A program made the position numbers and the translations under genes. Positions 33,278 to 42,422 of a stretch of 64,000 bases of DNA are shown here, piece after piece. How positions within the stretch are numbered: the stretch's first letter is position 1; each line of letters begins with the position of its first letter. Below the pieces are notes generated by a model. The model was given only the letters and a program-made list of their open reading frames with translations, did not search any database and was not told the DNA's origin. Source of the DNA: Paraburkholderia kururiensis (GTDB lineage Bacteria > Pseudomonadota > Gammaproteobacteria > Burkholderiales > Burkholderiaceae); assembly GCF_034424375.1 (NCBI RefSeq), contig NZ_CP139965.1, positions 4,526,001 through 4,590,000 on the forward strand, given 5' to 3'.

Positions 33278-34156
33278 TCAGGCCGAAGCGAAGTCCATCA
33301 GATACCCGATGCCCGCAATGGCGCGCGATCCGTACCACGAGACGAACTCGCCATCGATCAACGCGACACGTTTGCCTGCGAGCCGCGGGTCGCGGCGCAG
33401 GGCGTCTGCGTGGGTTTCGGTGAAGCGATAGGGCTCGCTCGACAACAGCACGCGGTCTACGTCCGCAAGCCAGGGCGCGTCGAAATCGAACCCGGGGTAG
33501 CGTGCGGCGCCAGCGGAGCCGCCATAGGTCACAGGCAGTGTCTGCCAGTTCACGAGACGCAGCATGGCGGCGATGTAGGTGTCGCGCGCCACCGTCATCC
33601 ACGGTTCACGCCAGATGGCGTAGACCACGTGCCGTTCGGGCCAGGCACGTGCCGCCACGGCATCGAGCCTCGCTTGCAGGGCCGTGCAGAGCGTTTCGGC
33701 TTCGCGTTCGCGGTCGAAGATGGCGCCCAGCAACCGGTACAGCGCGAGGTTGTCGCGCGGCGCGAGCGGATGCGTGACGATGACGTGCGGCACGAAGCGG
33801 CGCAGTTCATCCACGGTGTGTGCTTCGTTTTCGTCGATGTTGACGATGACGTGCGTGGGCCGCAACGCGCGAACGGCGTCGATCTTGACGGCCTTCGTGC
33901 CGCCTACCTTCCGCACGTGGCGCACGCGTTCACGCGGATGAATGCAGAAGCCCGTGCGGCCCACGATGTGGGCATCCAGCGAGAGGGCGAACAGCAGTTC
34001 GGTGATGCTCGGAACGAGCGAAACGATGCGGGCAGAGGAACCTGCCCGGCCGTGTTCGGTGCCGGCGGCGTCTATGGCGGCGTGATCCATGCCGTGGACA
34101 TCTGCCGCAGGCGTCGGCACAGGCGAACGCTGGCCAGCGGTTGCAGCCGCGCTCAC
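33278..34156 (-). CDS. BtuF-like metal-receptor-fold protein without signal peptide
   Basis: A 292-residue protein of the helical-backbone metal receptor superfamily (BtuF/FhuD-like). The core starts at RIVSLVPSITELLFAL (about residue 43), followed by VGRTGFCIHP and KVGGTKAVKID, which are cobalamin-binding-protein-like. Unlike BtuF there is no signal peptide: the first 42 residues are polar and low-complexity. ATG at 34090 is an alternative start, also without signal. It therefore appears cytoplasmic. It begins four bases after the SDR stop, so the two are co-transcribed. The ligand could be a corrinoid, but this is not shown. Confidence 0.82.
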   Translation of the reverse strand: MSAAATAGQRSPVPTPAADVHGMDHAAIDAAGTEHGRAGSSARIVSLVPSITELLFALSLDAHIVGRTGFCIHPRERVRHVRKVGGTKAVKIDAVRALRPTHVIVNIDENEAHTVDELRRFVPHVIVTHPLAPRDNLALYRLLGAIFDREREAETLCTALQARLDAVAARAWPERHVVYAIWREPWMTVARDTYIAAMLRLVNWQTLPVTYGGSAGAARYPGFDFDAPWLADVDRVLLSSEPYRFTETHADALRRDPRLAGKRVALIDGEFVSWYGSRAIAGIGYLMDFASA

Positions 34157-34160
34157 GCGC

Positions 34161-34931
34161 CTATTCGCCCGCGCGTGGCTTGCGCGGCGCCTTTTCGAAG
34201 ACGCGGTCGTAGATCCAGCGCGGCAGCCCGTGCAGCAGCGCGGCCGCTACGCGCATCTGCCACGGGAACACGGCGAAGCGCGTCTTGCGCGCGACGGCGT
34301 CTGCGACTTTCGCCGCGAAACGGTCCACGTCCATCAGGAACGGCATGCGGTAGGAGTTGCGCGCCGTCATCGGCGTGCGGATGTAGCCGGGCGCAATGGT
34401 GACGACTGCCACGCCGTGCGGCCGCATCTCCACGCGCAGCGCTTCGAGGTATTTGAGCGCCGCCGCTTTCGATGCGCTGTAGGCCCCCGACCCCGGCAAG
34501 CCTCTCACGCCCGCCACGCTCGCAATGCCGACCAGCGTGCCGCGCCTCGCGGCCACCATGGCGGCCGCGAATGGCTCGAAGGTGGCGACCATGCCGTAGT
34601 AGTTGACGTCCATGACGTCGCGGAATGTCTTGAGGTCGCCCTGGCCTGTGATCGCGCCGCGGCTCACGCCCGCGTTGGCGATGACCACGTCAGGGCAGCC
34701 GTAGTCGGCCATGAACCGCTGCGCGGCGATGGCGAGCGCAGCCTCGTCGCGCACGTCGACGGCGTAAATGGCGATGGGATGGGACGGGTGAGTCTGGCGG
34801 AAGTCGGCGAGAGCGTCGCCGCGGCGGGCGACGAGGCCGAGAATTGCGCCGCGCCGCGCATATTCGGCGGCGAGCGCGAGGCCAATGCCGCTCGAAGCGC
34901 CGGTGATGAAAACCTTGAGGGGTGGGTTCAT
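34161..34931 (-). CDS. Short-chain dehydrogenase/reductase
   Basis: A 256-residue SDR with cofactor loop GASSGIG (11-17), NAG motif (IANAG), catalytic serine in GIASVAG and YSASK. The C-terminal region carries a hydrophobic stretch (FAVFPWQMRVAAALLHGLPRWIYDRVF) suggesting membrane association, as in YdfG/DltE-like lipid-related members. It lies 16 bases after dsbA and four before the BtuF-like gene. The substrate is unknown. Confidence 0.9.
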   Translation of the reverse strand: MNPPLKVFITGASSGIGLALAAEYARRGAILGLVARRGDALADFRQTHPSHPIAIYAVDVRDEAALAIAAQRFMADYGCPDVVIANAGVSRGAITGQGDLKTFRDVMDVNYYGMVATFEPFAAAMVAARRGTLVGIASVAGVRGLPGSGAYSASKAAALKYLEALRVEMRPHGVAVVTIAPGYIRTPMTARNSYRMPFLMDVDRFAAKVADAVARKTRFAVFPWQMRVAAALLHGLPRWIYDRVFEKAPRKPRAGE

Positions 34932-34947
34932 GCCGGCGCTTCGGCGC

Positions 34948-35586
34948 TTACATCTTCTTGGCGCGAATCTGGGCGATCAGGTAGTCCAGCACCTGGAGCG
35001 TGCCGGGCAGGCTGTTTGTCATCGCGGGGCCCGTCTCGTACTTGCCTTGCACGGCAAGCGTCGGCACACCGTCGATGTTGTAGTCCGCGATCATCTTCTT
35101 GTCGCGTTGCAGGGCGCTTTGCGTGGAGAACGAGTTGTAGGCGTCCATGAACTTCTTCGTATCCACACCGTTCTTCGCAAGGAATTTCGCCTGGTCTTCG
35201 GGCTTGAGCAGGTAGTCGCGGTTCACGTGGATTTCGTTGAAGACCTTCGGCGTGAGTTGCGGTTCGACGCCCAGCGCGTCCAGTGCGTGATACAGCTTCG
35301 AGTGCGGCAGGAAGTCGTCGCGGAACGCCACCGGCACGCGCTTGAACACCACGTCCGGACCTTGCTTCTTGACCCACGCTTCCAGGTACGGCTCGAACTC
35401 GTTGCAGTGCGGGCAGCCGTACCAGAAGAATTCGGTGACCTCGATCTTGCCGGCCGGCACGTCCACCGGCTGCGGCGTCTTCAGGACGCTGTAGTCCGTG
35501 CCGGCGACCGGCGCGGCGGGGCTCGCCTGCGCGCCGACGGCGACGATCGAAAGAGAAAGAAACAGTGCGCTAAAGAGTTTTTTCAT
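34948..35586 (-). CDS. dsbA: Thiol:disulfide interchange protein DsbA
   Basis: A 212-residue periplasmic oxidoreductase introducing disulfide bonds into exported proteins. The signal peptide (MKKLFSALFLSLSIVAVGAQA) is followed by a thioredoxin fold with active site C58-P-H-C61 (WYGCPHCNEFEP) and cis-proline in GVPTLAV. Start 35586 has AAGGA close by; an upstream in-frame ATG at 35619 is less likely. It lies in the argS-SPOR-dsbA order common in Burkholderiaceae. Confidence 0.96.
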   Translation of the reverse strand: MKKLFSALFLSLSIVAVGAQASPAAPVAGTDYSVLKTPQPVDVPAGKIEVTEFFWYGCPHCNEFEPYLEAWVKKQGPDVVFKRVPVAFRDDFLPHSKLYHALDALGVEPQLTPKVFNEIHVNRDYLLKPEDQAKFLAKNGVDTKKFMDAYNSFSTQSALQRDKKMIADYNIDGVPTLAVQGKYETGPAMTNSLPGTLQVLDYLIAQIRAKKM

Positions 35587-35716
35587 TTCCTTGTGACCCA
35601 CGTTGGCATGTGTTGGCACGCGTTAGTGCTGCTCAGGGGGCGCTCGCTGTGCGCCGCCCGTGCTACTCAGACCAGCGCCGGCCGCGCGCGGTTCAGCGGC
35701 CGGCGCATCGAAAGCG

Positions 35717-36511
35717 TTACTGTTTCGTGAAACGGATGACGGCCGTGTCGATGCCCGCGTCGGAGAGCCGCTGGCGCGTCGTGTTCATGTCGTCGAATTT
35801 CGAGAACGGCCCGATGCGCACGCGGTAATACGTGATGCCGCCTGCGTCGCGTTGCGTGACCTTCGATTCGAAACCCTGGAACGCGAGGCGCGCGCGCTGC
35901 TGTTCGGCGTCCGCGGCGGTCTTGTAGGCGCCCACCTGCAGGAAGTAGCCGGTGTTCGCGTCGCCGGCGGCAGGCGCCGCGCCTTGCTGGGCGGGCGAGG
36001 CCGGAGTGGGCTTCGGCGTAACGGCCGGCGCCTTGGGCGGCGGATTGTTCGCCAGTTGCGCGGTGTTGCCGGCCGGCTTCTGTGCGGACTGCGCTGCGTT
36101 GTTGTCCGTGGCGGGCTTCGGCGGCACGGCGACGCCGTTGTTGGCGGCGGCCGGCGCGCTGGACGGCGGTACTTCGACGATCTGCGGTTCCTCCAGCATG
36201 CCCGACTGCGACTGGCTCGTGCTCTGGCCCGGCGCTGTGTTGGGCGGCGCGGCTTGTGCGGCCTGCGGCACCGGCTGGCCCGGCGTCTTGCCCTGCAGCG
36301 AGCGGTTCGGATCGTACTGCTGCGCGCCGCTTGCGCCCGTATCGGAGGCTGCCGGCGGCGCCACCTTCGCCACGAACGGCGACGGCGCGCGCGTGATGTA
36401 GAGCGCCACCACCACCGCGATCGCGAGGCCGACAATCAGGCCCAGCACGATACCGAGAAACGTTCCCCCGGTCTGTTTCGACTGACTTGTAGTGCGGCGT
36501 GGTTTGGCCAT
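35717..36511 (-). CDS. SPOR-domain membrane protein (FtsN-like)
   Basis: A 264-residue bitopic inner-membrane protein. A short basic cytoplasmic head is followed by a transmembrane helix (about 17-39), a long Pro/Ala/Gln-rich periplasmic linker, and a C-terminal SPOR domain (about 187-264: YFLQVGAYKTAADAEQQRARL, then YYRVRIGPF). SPOR domains bind denuded peptidoglycan at the division septum, so a role in cell division similar to FtsN is likely. It lies 89 bases after argS and 130 before dsbA. Confidence 0.9.
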   Translation of the reverse strand: MAKPRRTTSQSKQTGGTFLGIVLGLIVGLAIAVVVALYITRAPSPFVAKVAPPAASDTGASGAQQYDPNRSLQGKTPGQPVPQAAQAAPPNTAPGQSTSQSQSGMLEEPQIVEVPPSSAPAAANNGVAVPPKPATDNNAAQSAQKPAGNTAQLANNPPPKAPAVTPKPTPASPAQQGAAPAAGDANTGYFLQVGAYKTAADAEQQRARLAFQGFESKVTQRDAGGITYYRVRIGPFSKFDDMNTTRQRLSDAGIDTAVIRFTKQ

Positions 36512-36600
36512 CGTTTGAATCACCTGCGAACAAAAGAATCCTGGGAGGGCCGCCGTTCGTCGCGGCGGCCACGTGTTGCCACTCGTGTGACGTCGGGAAC

Positions 36601-38385
36601 TTACATGCGCTCGGGTGCCGAAACGCCGATCATGGCGAGGCCGTTGGCAAGCACCTGGCGCGTAGCCGCGAGCAGGGCGATGCGCGCATCGCGCTCCTTC
36701 GCGTCGTCGACGAGAACGCGTTCGGCATTGTAGAACGAGTGAAACTCCGCCGCGAGTTCGCGCAGGTAGAAGGCCACTGCGTGCGGCGCGAGCTCGTCGG
36801 CCGCGTGGGTCAGCATGTCGGGGTACTCGGCGAGCTTCGCCACGAGCGCAAGCGCGCGTTCGCTCGCGAGCGGCGAGAGGTCGATGGTCGGCAGCGCGGC
36901 TTCGTCGCCGTGGTGACGTGACTTCCACTCGTTCAACACCGACGAGATGCGTGCATGCGCGTACTGCACGTAATAAACCGGGTTCTCGTCGTTCTGCTTC
37001 AGCGCGAGGTCGATGTCGAACACGAATTCCGTGTCGGCCTTGCGCGAGATCAGGAAGAAGCGCACGGCGTCGCGGCCGCGGCGGATGGTGGCTTCGTCGA
37101 GCAGATCGGGCGCCGTTTCCGAACCCGGGGTCGCCCCGCCCGACCATTCGATCAGGTCACGCACGGTCACGTAGCTGCCCGCGCGCTTCGAAATCTTCAC
37201 TTCCTGACCGTCGCGCATGACGGTGACCATCTTGTGCAGCACGTAGTCGGGGTAGCCCTTCGGAATGCCGACGCCAAGGCCCTGCAGACCCGCACGCACG
37301 CGAGCGATAGTGCCGTGATGGTCCGAGCCCTGGATGTTGATGACCTTCGTGAAGCCGCGCTCCCACTTGGTCACGTGATAGGCGACGTCGGGCACGAAGT
37401 ACGTGTAGGTGCCGTCGGACTTGCGCATCACGCGGTCCTTGTCGTCGCCGTAGTCGGTCGTGCGCAGCCACAGCGCGCCGTCCTGCTCGTAGGTCTCGCC
37501 GGTCTTGATCAGCGCCTCGACGGTCTTTTCCACGCGGCCTTCGGTGTAGAGCGACGACTCGAGGTAGTACTGGTCGAACTTCACGCCGAACGCCTGGAGG
37601 TCCATGTCCTGCTCGTGGCGCAGATAGGCCACGGCGAAGCGGCGGATGGCATCGAGGTCTTCGACGTCGCCGGTGCCCTTCACGGGCTCGCCGTCCTTGG
37701 CCGAGACGGTTTCGCCTGCCATGAAGTCGTGCGCGATCTCTGCGATGTACTCGCCGTTGTAGGCGGCTTCGGGCCAGCCCGCGTCGCCGGGTTTCAGCCC
37801 GCGGGCGCGCGCCTGCGTGGAGACGGCGAGATTCTGGATCTGCACGCCCGCGTCGTTGTAGTAGAACTCGCGATGCACGGCGTAGCCCTGCGAGGCGAGC
37901 ACATTCGAAATGGCGTCGCCGAGCGCGGCCTGACGACCGTGGCCCACGTGCAGCGGACCGGTGGGGTTCGCCGAGACGAACTCCACCAGCACGCGCTTGC
38001 CGGCTTCGCGCTGCGAGCGGCCATATGCGTCGCGTTCGGCGAACACCGCGCCGATCACGGCGCGCTTCGCGTCCGCAGTAAGACGCAGGTTGATGAAGCC
38101 TGGGCCTGCCACTTCGGCGTGCTCGACGAGCCCCTTCGCTGCGGCGCTTGCCACGATGGCATCGACGATCTGCTGGGCGAGTTGACGCGGATTCGCGCGC
38201 AGCGGCTTGGCCAGTTGCATGGCGACGTTGCAGGCCACGTCGCCGTGCGCGGCGACCTTCGGGCGTTCGAGCGCGATGGCGGGCGCGACGAATGCGGCGT
38301 CTGCGGCGCCCTGGGTTGCGTCGGCGACTTTCTTCACCGCGTCGGCGAACAGCGTTTCGAGAGTCTGTTTTTGTGCGGGCAGCAT
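36601..38385 (-). CDS. argS: Arginyl-tRNA synthetase
   Basis: A 594-residue class I synthetase charging tRNA-Arg. An N-terminal additional domain (about 1-115) is followed by the HIGH motif as HVGH (146-149), KISKRAG as the KMSKS-like loop, and the C-terminal anticodon-binding helical domain ending in ERM. Length is standard. Upstream an extended -10 promoter (TGCTAAAAT on the minus strand, near 38694) would give a leader of about 300 bases, unusually long for a housekeeping gene. Confidence 0.98.
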   Translation of the reverse strand: MLPAQKQTLETLFADAVKKVADATQGAADAAFVAPAIALERPKVAAHGDVACNVAMQLAKPLRANPRQLAQQIVDAIVASAAAKGLVEHAEVAGPGFINLRLTADAKRAVIGAVFAERDAYGRSQREAGKRVLVEFVSANPTGPLHVGHGRQAALGDAISNVLASQGYAVHREFYYNDAGVQIQNLAVSTQARARGLKPGDAGWPEAAYNGEYIAEIAHDFMAGETVSAKDGEPVKGTGDVEDLDAIRRFAVAYLRHEQDMDLQAFGVKFDQYYLESSLYTEGRVEKTVEALIKTGETYEQDGALWLRTTDYGDDKDRVMRKSDGTYTYFVPDVAYHVTKWERGFTKVINIQGSDHHGTIARVRAGLQGLGVGIPKGYPDYVLHKMVTVMRDGQEVKISKRAGSYVTVRDLIEWSGGATPGSETAPDLLDEATIRRGRDAVRFFLISRKADTEFVFDIDLALKQNDENPVYYVQYAHARISSVLNEWKSRHHGDEAALPTIDLSPLASERALALVAKLAEYPDMLTHAADELAPHAVAFYLRELAAEFHSFYNAERVLVDDAKERDARIALLAATRQVLANGLAMIGVSAPERM

Positions 38386-38830
38386 GCTTGTTGCGGGTCC
38401 TATGCGGGTAATTCGGCTGTGGCCGGCCTTTCGTGGGGGCCATCATGAATGGATGGAAAGCGGGCGCGGCAGCGTTCGCGCGAACCCCAGGCAACTCGTT
38501 AAGCGGCTGTCCGGGCGACTGCCTGCGCGGTTACACGCGCCTCGCGAGCGACGGCGCTTGCGGTTGGCTTGCTGTGCGGCATGCAGGCCTGCATGCTGGC
38601 GAGGGTGAGCCGCCTGTCGCCTGCTCCGGGCATCCGGCAACGCTTGCGCGCTGCACGGCGGCCGTTCGGTTTTCCGTTCAGAGGGATTTTAGCAGGTGCT
38701 AATATGTCCAATACGACGCCCGCGACGAGCCGCAGAGAGGCATTGCGCCGTTGCATGATACCGGCCGATGTCGCTTGCGCGGGCCGCAGCGAGGCGCACG
38801 AGGTTCAACAAAATGAGAAGGGGAGCAGTC
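38386..38830. other. Divergent intergenic region argS / DUF1840
   Basis: About 445 bases. Apart from the overlapping promoters described at 38687-38705, I see no supported gene. The stretch between argS and the promoters (38386-38686) would form the argS leader; it is GC-rich with several short inverted repeats but matches no riboswitch or T-box that I recognise. Confidence 0.4.
38687..38705. promoter_or_regulatory. Face-to-face extended -10 promoters around a palindrome
   Basis: The palindrome TTAGCA-GG-TGCTAA (38689-38702) carries on the plus strand TG-C-TAATAT (extended -10, hexamer 38700-38705), serving the DUF1840 gene. On the minus strand it carries TG-C-TAAAAT, serving argS. Neither has a clear -35, as expected for extended -10 promoters. 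RNA polymerase could bind only one way at a time, so the two genes would compete. Confidence 0.5.
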
Positions 38831-39157
38831 ATGCTGATTACTTTCAAGTGCCATGCGTCGCCGGATGTCACGATGCTGGAAAATCTGGCGCAGTACCTGC
38901 TCGGCATTATCGGCAAACGGCTCGACAAGCAAGGCGTGATCACGCACGATCAGCTCGAACCGGCCATCACGAAGCTTGAAGCGGCCATCGCCACGGACAA
39001 GCGCGAGCGCGCCGAGCACGACGGACATTTCCACGAGGGCGAAGACGGTCGAGAGCCGCACGAGATTCCGGTCGGGCTTGCACAGCGTGCGTATCCGTTC
39101 CTCGACATGCTGCGAGCTGCGCACAAGGAACAGTCCGATATCGTCTGGGGCATCTGA
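38831..39157 (+). CDS. DUF1840 protein
   Basis: A 108-residue cytoplasmic protein of the DUF1840 family, restricted largely to beta-proteobacteria. It opens MLITFKCHASPDVTMLENLAQYLL and has a central acidic, histidine-containing loop (HDGHFHEGEDGREPHE) and a helical end (AYPFLDMLRAAHKE). The function is unknown. The start at 38831 follows GAAGGGGAG. It stands alone, preceded by an extended -10 promoter at 38700 and ended by a strong terminator. Confidence 0.88.
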   Translation: MLITFKCHASPDVTMLENLAQYLLGIIGKRLDKQGVITHDQLEPAITKLEAAIATDKRERAEHDGHFHEGEDGREPHEIPVGLAQRAYPFLDMLRAAHKEQSDIVWGI

Positions 39158-39170
39158 CGCCGCCCATGTG

Positions 39171-39202
39171 AAAAGAGCCCGCTCGATGGAGCGGGCTCTT
39201 TT
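39171..39202. terminator. Strong bidirectional intrinsic terminator
   Basis: A perfect 14-bp stem AAAAGAGCCCGCTC / GAGCGGGCTCTTTT with loop GATG, giving T-runs on both strands. It ends the DUF1840 transcript and, from the other side, the small lysine-rich protein gene. Confidence 0.92.
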
Positions 39203-39257
39203 GCAATGTGACGCTTGCGTTACGTTCCGCGGCTTCAGGCTGTGCGGGCTCAACCGG

Positions 39258-39473
39258 TTACTGGCTGGCTGCCGGTGCAGCGGGTTCCGCGGTTACGGCA
39301 GCCGACGCGCCGTGCTTCATCTTTTTCTTCTTCGGCTTCTTCACGTGTTTCTGGCGCGGCGGCGAATAGCTGCTTACCGCGCTTGCTTCGCCCGGCGTGG
39401 CCTGCTGGGCGAACGCGGGCAGGCTTCCGCCTGTGAGCGCAAGCGCAGTCAACATCAGCGTCAGCTTCTTCAT
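39258..39473 (-). CDS. Small exported lysine-rich protein
   Basis: A 71-residue protein I cannot assign to a family. A good signal peptide (MKKLTLMLTALALTGGSLPAFA, cleaved before QQ) leaves about 49 residues. These have a strongly basic core (QKHVKKPKKKKMKHG, about 41-55) followed by an Ala/Pro/Glu tail. The start at 39473 follows GGAG. It sits between metH and a strong terminator on the same strand as metH but 180 bases away, so it probably has its own promoter. The basic exported segment could bind DNA, lipopolysaccharide or peptidoglycan; this is a guess. Confidence 0.75.
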   Translation of the reverse strand: MKKLTLMLTALALTGGSLPAFAQQATPGEASAVSSYSPPRQKHVKKPKKKKMKHGASAAVTAEPAAPAASQ

Positions 39474-39653
39474 ACGATTTTTCTCCGTTGACGGTTGCAT
39501 GGATGGCCAGCGCGTGTGCGGTCCGTTGTGTCCTGAGCGCGCGGCGAAGACGTACTGCGCAACCAGTCTACAAAGCCGAAATTTTTGCAGCCGCAAATAT
39601 TCAGGCTTTCGTGAGCGATATGTAGGCTTCGCACGCGCCTCGCTTCAACCGAT

Positions 39654-42371
39654 CTACAGCAGCGGCGCCAGCGCGCGGCTCGCGTCTTCCTTCGAAAGCG
39701 CCATGCGGCGGGCGTAGTCTTCGAGCTGGTCTTCGCCGATCTTGCCCACCGAGAAATACGTGCTGTCCGGATGCGCGATATAGAAGCCCGACACGCTCGC
39801 CGCAGGCAGCATCGCGAGCGACTCGGTCACGCTCATGCCGACTTCGTCCGCCTGAAGGAACGTGAACATGTCGCGCTTCACGAGGTGGTCCGGGCAGGCC
39901 GGGTAACCGGGGGCGGGGCGGATGCCGCGGTATTTTTCCGCGACCAGGTCGTCGTTCGAAAGCGACTCGTCTGCGGCGTAGCCCCACAGATCGCGCCGCA
40001 CACGCGCGTGCATCGCTTCGGCGAACGCTTCGGCGAAACGGTCCGCAAGCGCCTTCAGCATGATGGCGCTGTAGTCGTCGTGGTCGGCGATGAACTGCGC
40101 TTCCTTCTTGTCCACGCCGATGCCGGCTGTCACCGCGAAGAGCCCGATGTAGTCGGCTACGCCGGAGTCTTTGGGCGCGATGAAGTCCGCCAGCGACCGG
40201 TTCGGGCGCTGCACGCCGTCCACCACGGGCCGCACGCTCTGCTGGCGCAGGTTGCGCCACGTGAGCGCGACTTCGGAGCGGGACTCGTCGGTGTAGATCT
40301 CGATGTCGTCGTCGTTCACGGTGTTGGCAGGCAGCAGCGCAATGACGCCGTTCGCTGTGAGCCAGCGGCCCTGGATCAAACGTGAGAGCATCGACTTCGC
40401 GTCCGAAAACACCTTGCGCGCCGATTCGCCCACGATCTCGTCATTCAGAATGGCCGGATAGGAGCCCGCGAGGTCCCACGTCTGGAAGAACGGACCCCAG
40501 TCGATGTACTCGGCCAGTTCGTTGAGGTCGTAATTGCGGAACACGCGCCGGCCGATGATCTTCGGCTTCACCGGCTGGTAATGCGCCCAGTCGATCTTCG
40601 TTTTGTTCGCGCGCGCCTCGGCCAGCGTGACGAGCGGCTGTGCCTTCTTGTTCGCATGCTGGGTGCGGATGCGCTCGTAGTCGGCCTTCAGCTCGTCGAG
40701 GTACTTCGTGGCGCCTTCGTCCGAAAGCAGGTTCGACGCGACCGACACCGAGCGCGACGCATCGGGCACGTACACCACGGGCCCTTCGTAGTTCGGCGCG
40801 ATTTTGACCGCGGTGTGCACGCGCGAGGTCGTGGCGCCGCCGATCAGCAGCGGAATCTTCTTCACGCGGAAATAGTCGTCGCGCTGCATTTCCGAGGCGA
40901 CGTAGGCCATTTCCTCGAGACTCGGCGTGATGAGGCCCGACAGCCCGACGATGTCCGCGCCTTCCACCTTCGCCTTCGCGAGGATCTCGTTGCAGGGCAC
41001 CATCACGCCCATGTTGACCACTTCGAAGTTGTTGCACTGGAGTACGACCGACACAATGTTCTTGCCGATGTCGTGCACGTCGCCCTTCACGGTGGCGATC
41101 ACGATCTTGCCCTTCGCGCGCACGTCGCCGCCCGCTTCGGCAAGCCTCTTCTTTTCTTCCTCGATGAACGGGATCAGGTGCGCCACCGCCTGCTTCATCA
41201 CGCGTGCCGACTTCACCACCTGCGGCAGGAACATCTTGCCCTGCCCGAAGAGGTCGCCCACGATGTTCATGCCGTCCATGAGCGGGCCTTCGATCACGTT
41301 GATGGGCCGCCCGCCCGCGTCGGCTATCTTCACGCGCGCTTCTTCGGTGTCTTCCACGATGAAGTTCGTGATGCCGTGCACGAGCGCGTGCGCGAGGCGC
41401 TTCTCGACGGGCTGATTGCGCCACTCGAGGTTCTCTTCCTTCTTCGCGGCGCCGGCCTTGAAGCGGTCCGCGATTTCGAGAAGACGGTCGGTCGCGTCGG
41501 GGCGGCGGTTCAGCACGACGTCTTCCACGCGCTCGCGCAACTCGGCGTCGAGGTCCTGGTACACGCCGAGCTGCCCCGCGTTCACGATGCCCATGTCCAT
41601 GCCGGCCTGGATGGCGTGGTAGAGGAACACCGTGTGAATGGCTTCGCGCACAGGGTCGTTGCCGCGGAACGAGAACGACACGTTGGAGACACCGCCGCTC
41701 ACCTTCGCGTACGGCAGGTTCTGCTTGATCCAGCGCGTGGCTTCGATGAAATCGACGGCGTAGTTGTTGTGCTCTTCGATACCCGTGGCGATGGCGAAGA
41801 TGTTCGGGTCGAAGATGATGTCTTCAGGCGGAAAGCCCACTTCGTTCACGAGCACGTCGTACGAGCGGCGGCAGATCTGCGTCTTGCGCTCGAACGTGTC
41901 GGCCTGGCCCTTTTCGTCGAAGGCCATCACGACCGCCGCGGCGCCGTAGCGGCGAATCAGCTTCGCGTGATGGCGAAACGCTTCTTCGCCTTCCTTCAAC
42001 GAGATCGAGTTCACGATGGCCTTGCCCTGCACGCATTGCAGCCCGGCTTCGATCACTTCCCACTTCGACGAGTCGATCATGATCGGCACCCGCGCGATGT
42101 CGGGCTCCGACGCGATGAGGTTCAGAAAGCGCACCATGGCCGCTTTCGAATCGAGCATCGCTTCGTCCATGTTGATGTCGATGACCTGCGCGCCGTTTTC
42201 GACCTGCTGGCGCGCCACCGCAAGCGCTTCGTCGAACTGGCCGTTCAGGATCATGCGGGCGAAGGCCTTGGAGCCCGTCACGTTGGTGCGCTCGCCGACG
42301 TTGATGAAGAGCGTGCCGGACGTGACGTTGAACGGCTCGAGGCCGGAGAGGCGCAGGGTGTGATCGGTCAT
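39654..42371 (-). CDS. metH: Methionine synthase, B12-dependent, C-terminal subunit
   Basis: A 905-residue protein equal to the last three modules of MetH. It has a pterin-binding (methyltetrahydrofolate) TIM barrel (about 10-275, NVGERTNVTGS), a cobalamin domain with a helical cap (about 315-560, D-V-H-D-I-G with H433 as cobalt ligand) and the AdoMet-binding reactivation domain (about 570-900, including RPAPGYPACPDH). It transfers the methyl group of methyltetrahydrofolate to homocysteine, but the homocysteine module is on the separate protein encoded 51 bases upstream. Both proteins must act together. Confidence 0.97.
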   Translation of the reverse strand: MTDHTLRLSGLEPFNVTSGTLFINVGERTNVTGSKAFARMILNGQFDEALAVARQQVENGAQVIDINMDEAMLDSKAAMVRFLNLIASEPDIARVPIMIDSSKWEVIEAGLQCVQGKAIVNSISLKEGEEAFRHHAKLIRRYGAAAVVMAFDEKGQADTFERKTQICRRSYDVLVNEVGFPPEDIIFDPNIFAIATGIEEHNNYAVDFIEATRWIKQNLPYAKVSGGVSNVSFSFRGNDPVREAIHTVFLYHAIQAGMDMGIVNAGQLGVYQDLDAELRERVEDVVLNRRPDATDRLLEIADRFKAGAAKKEENLEWRNQPVEKRLAHALVHGITNFIVEDTEEARVKIADAGGRPINVIEGPLMDGMNIVGDLFGQGKMFLPQVVKSARVMKQAVAHLIPFIEEEKKRLAEAGGDVRAKGKIVIATVKGDVHDIGKNIVSVVLQCNNFEVVNMGVMVPCNEILAKAKVEGADIVGLSGLITPSLEEMAYVASEMQRDDYFRVKKIPLLIGGATTSRVHTAVKIAPNYEGPVVYVPDASRSVSVASNLLSDEGATKYLDELKADYERIRTQHANKKAQPLVTLAEARANKTKIDWAHYQPVKPKIIGRRVFRNYDLNELAEYIDWGPFFQTWDLAGSYPAILNDEIVGESARKVFSDAKSMLSRLIQGRWLTANGVIALLPANTVNDDDIEIYTDESRSEVALTWRNLRQQSVRPVVDGVQRPNRSLADFIAPKDSGVADYIGLFAVTAGIGVDKKEAQFIADHDDYSAIMLKALADRFAEAFAEAMHARVRRDLWGYAADESLSNDDLVAEKYRGIRPAPGYPACPDHLVKRDMFTFLQADEVGMSVTESLAMLPAASVSGFYIAHPDSTYFSVGKIGEDQLEDYARRMALSKEDASRALAPLL

Positions 42372-42422
42372 GGCGTGAAGTGTCTCGTGGGTGGCTGGCG
42401 TCTTGTCAGGTGGCGAGTGGTG

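Noticed and set aside
42372..42422. Frameshift splitting a single metH
   Set aside because: The two parts end and begin at a domain boundary with proper stop and start codons. The split is known in related genomes.
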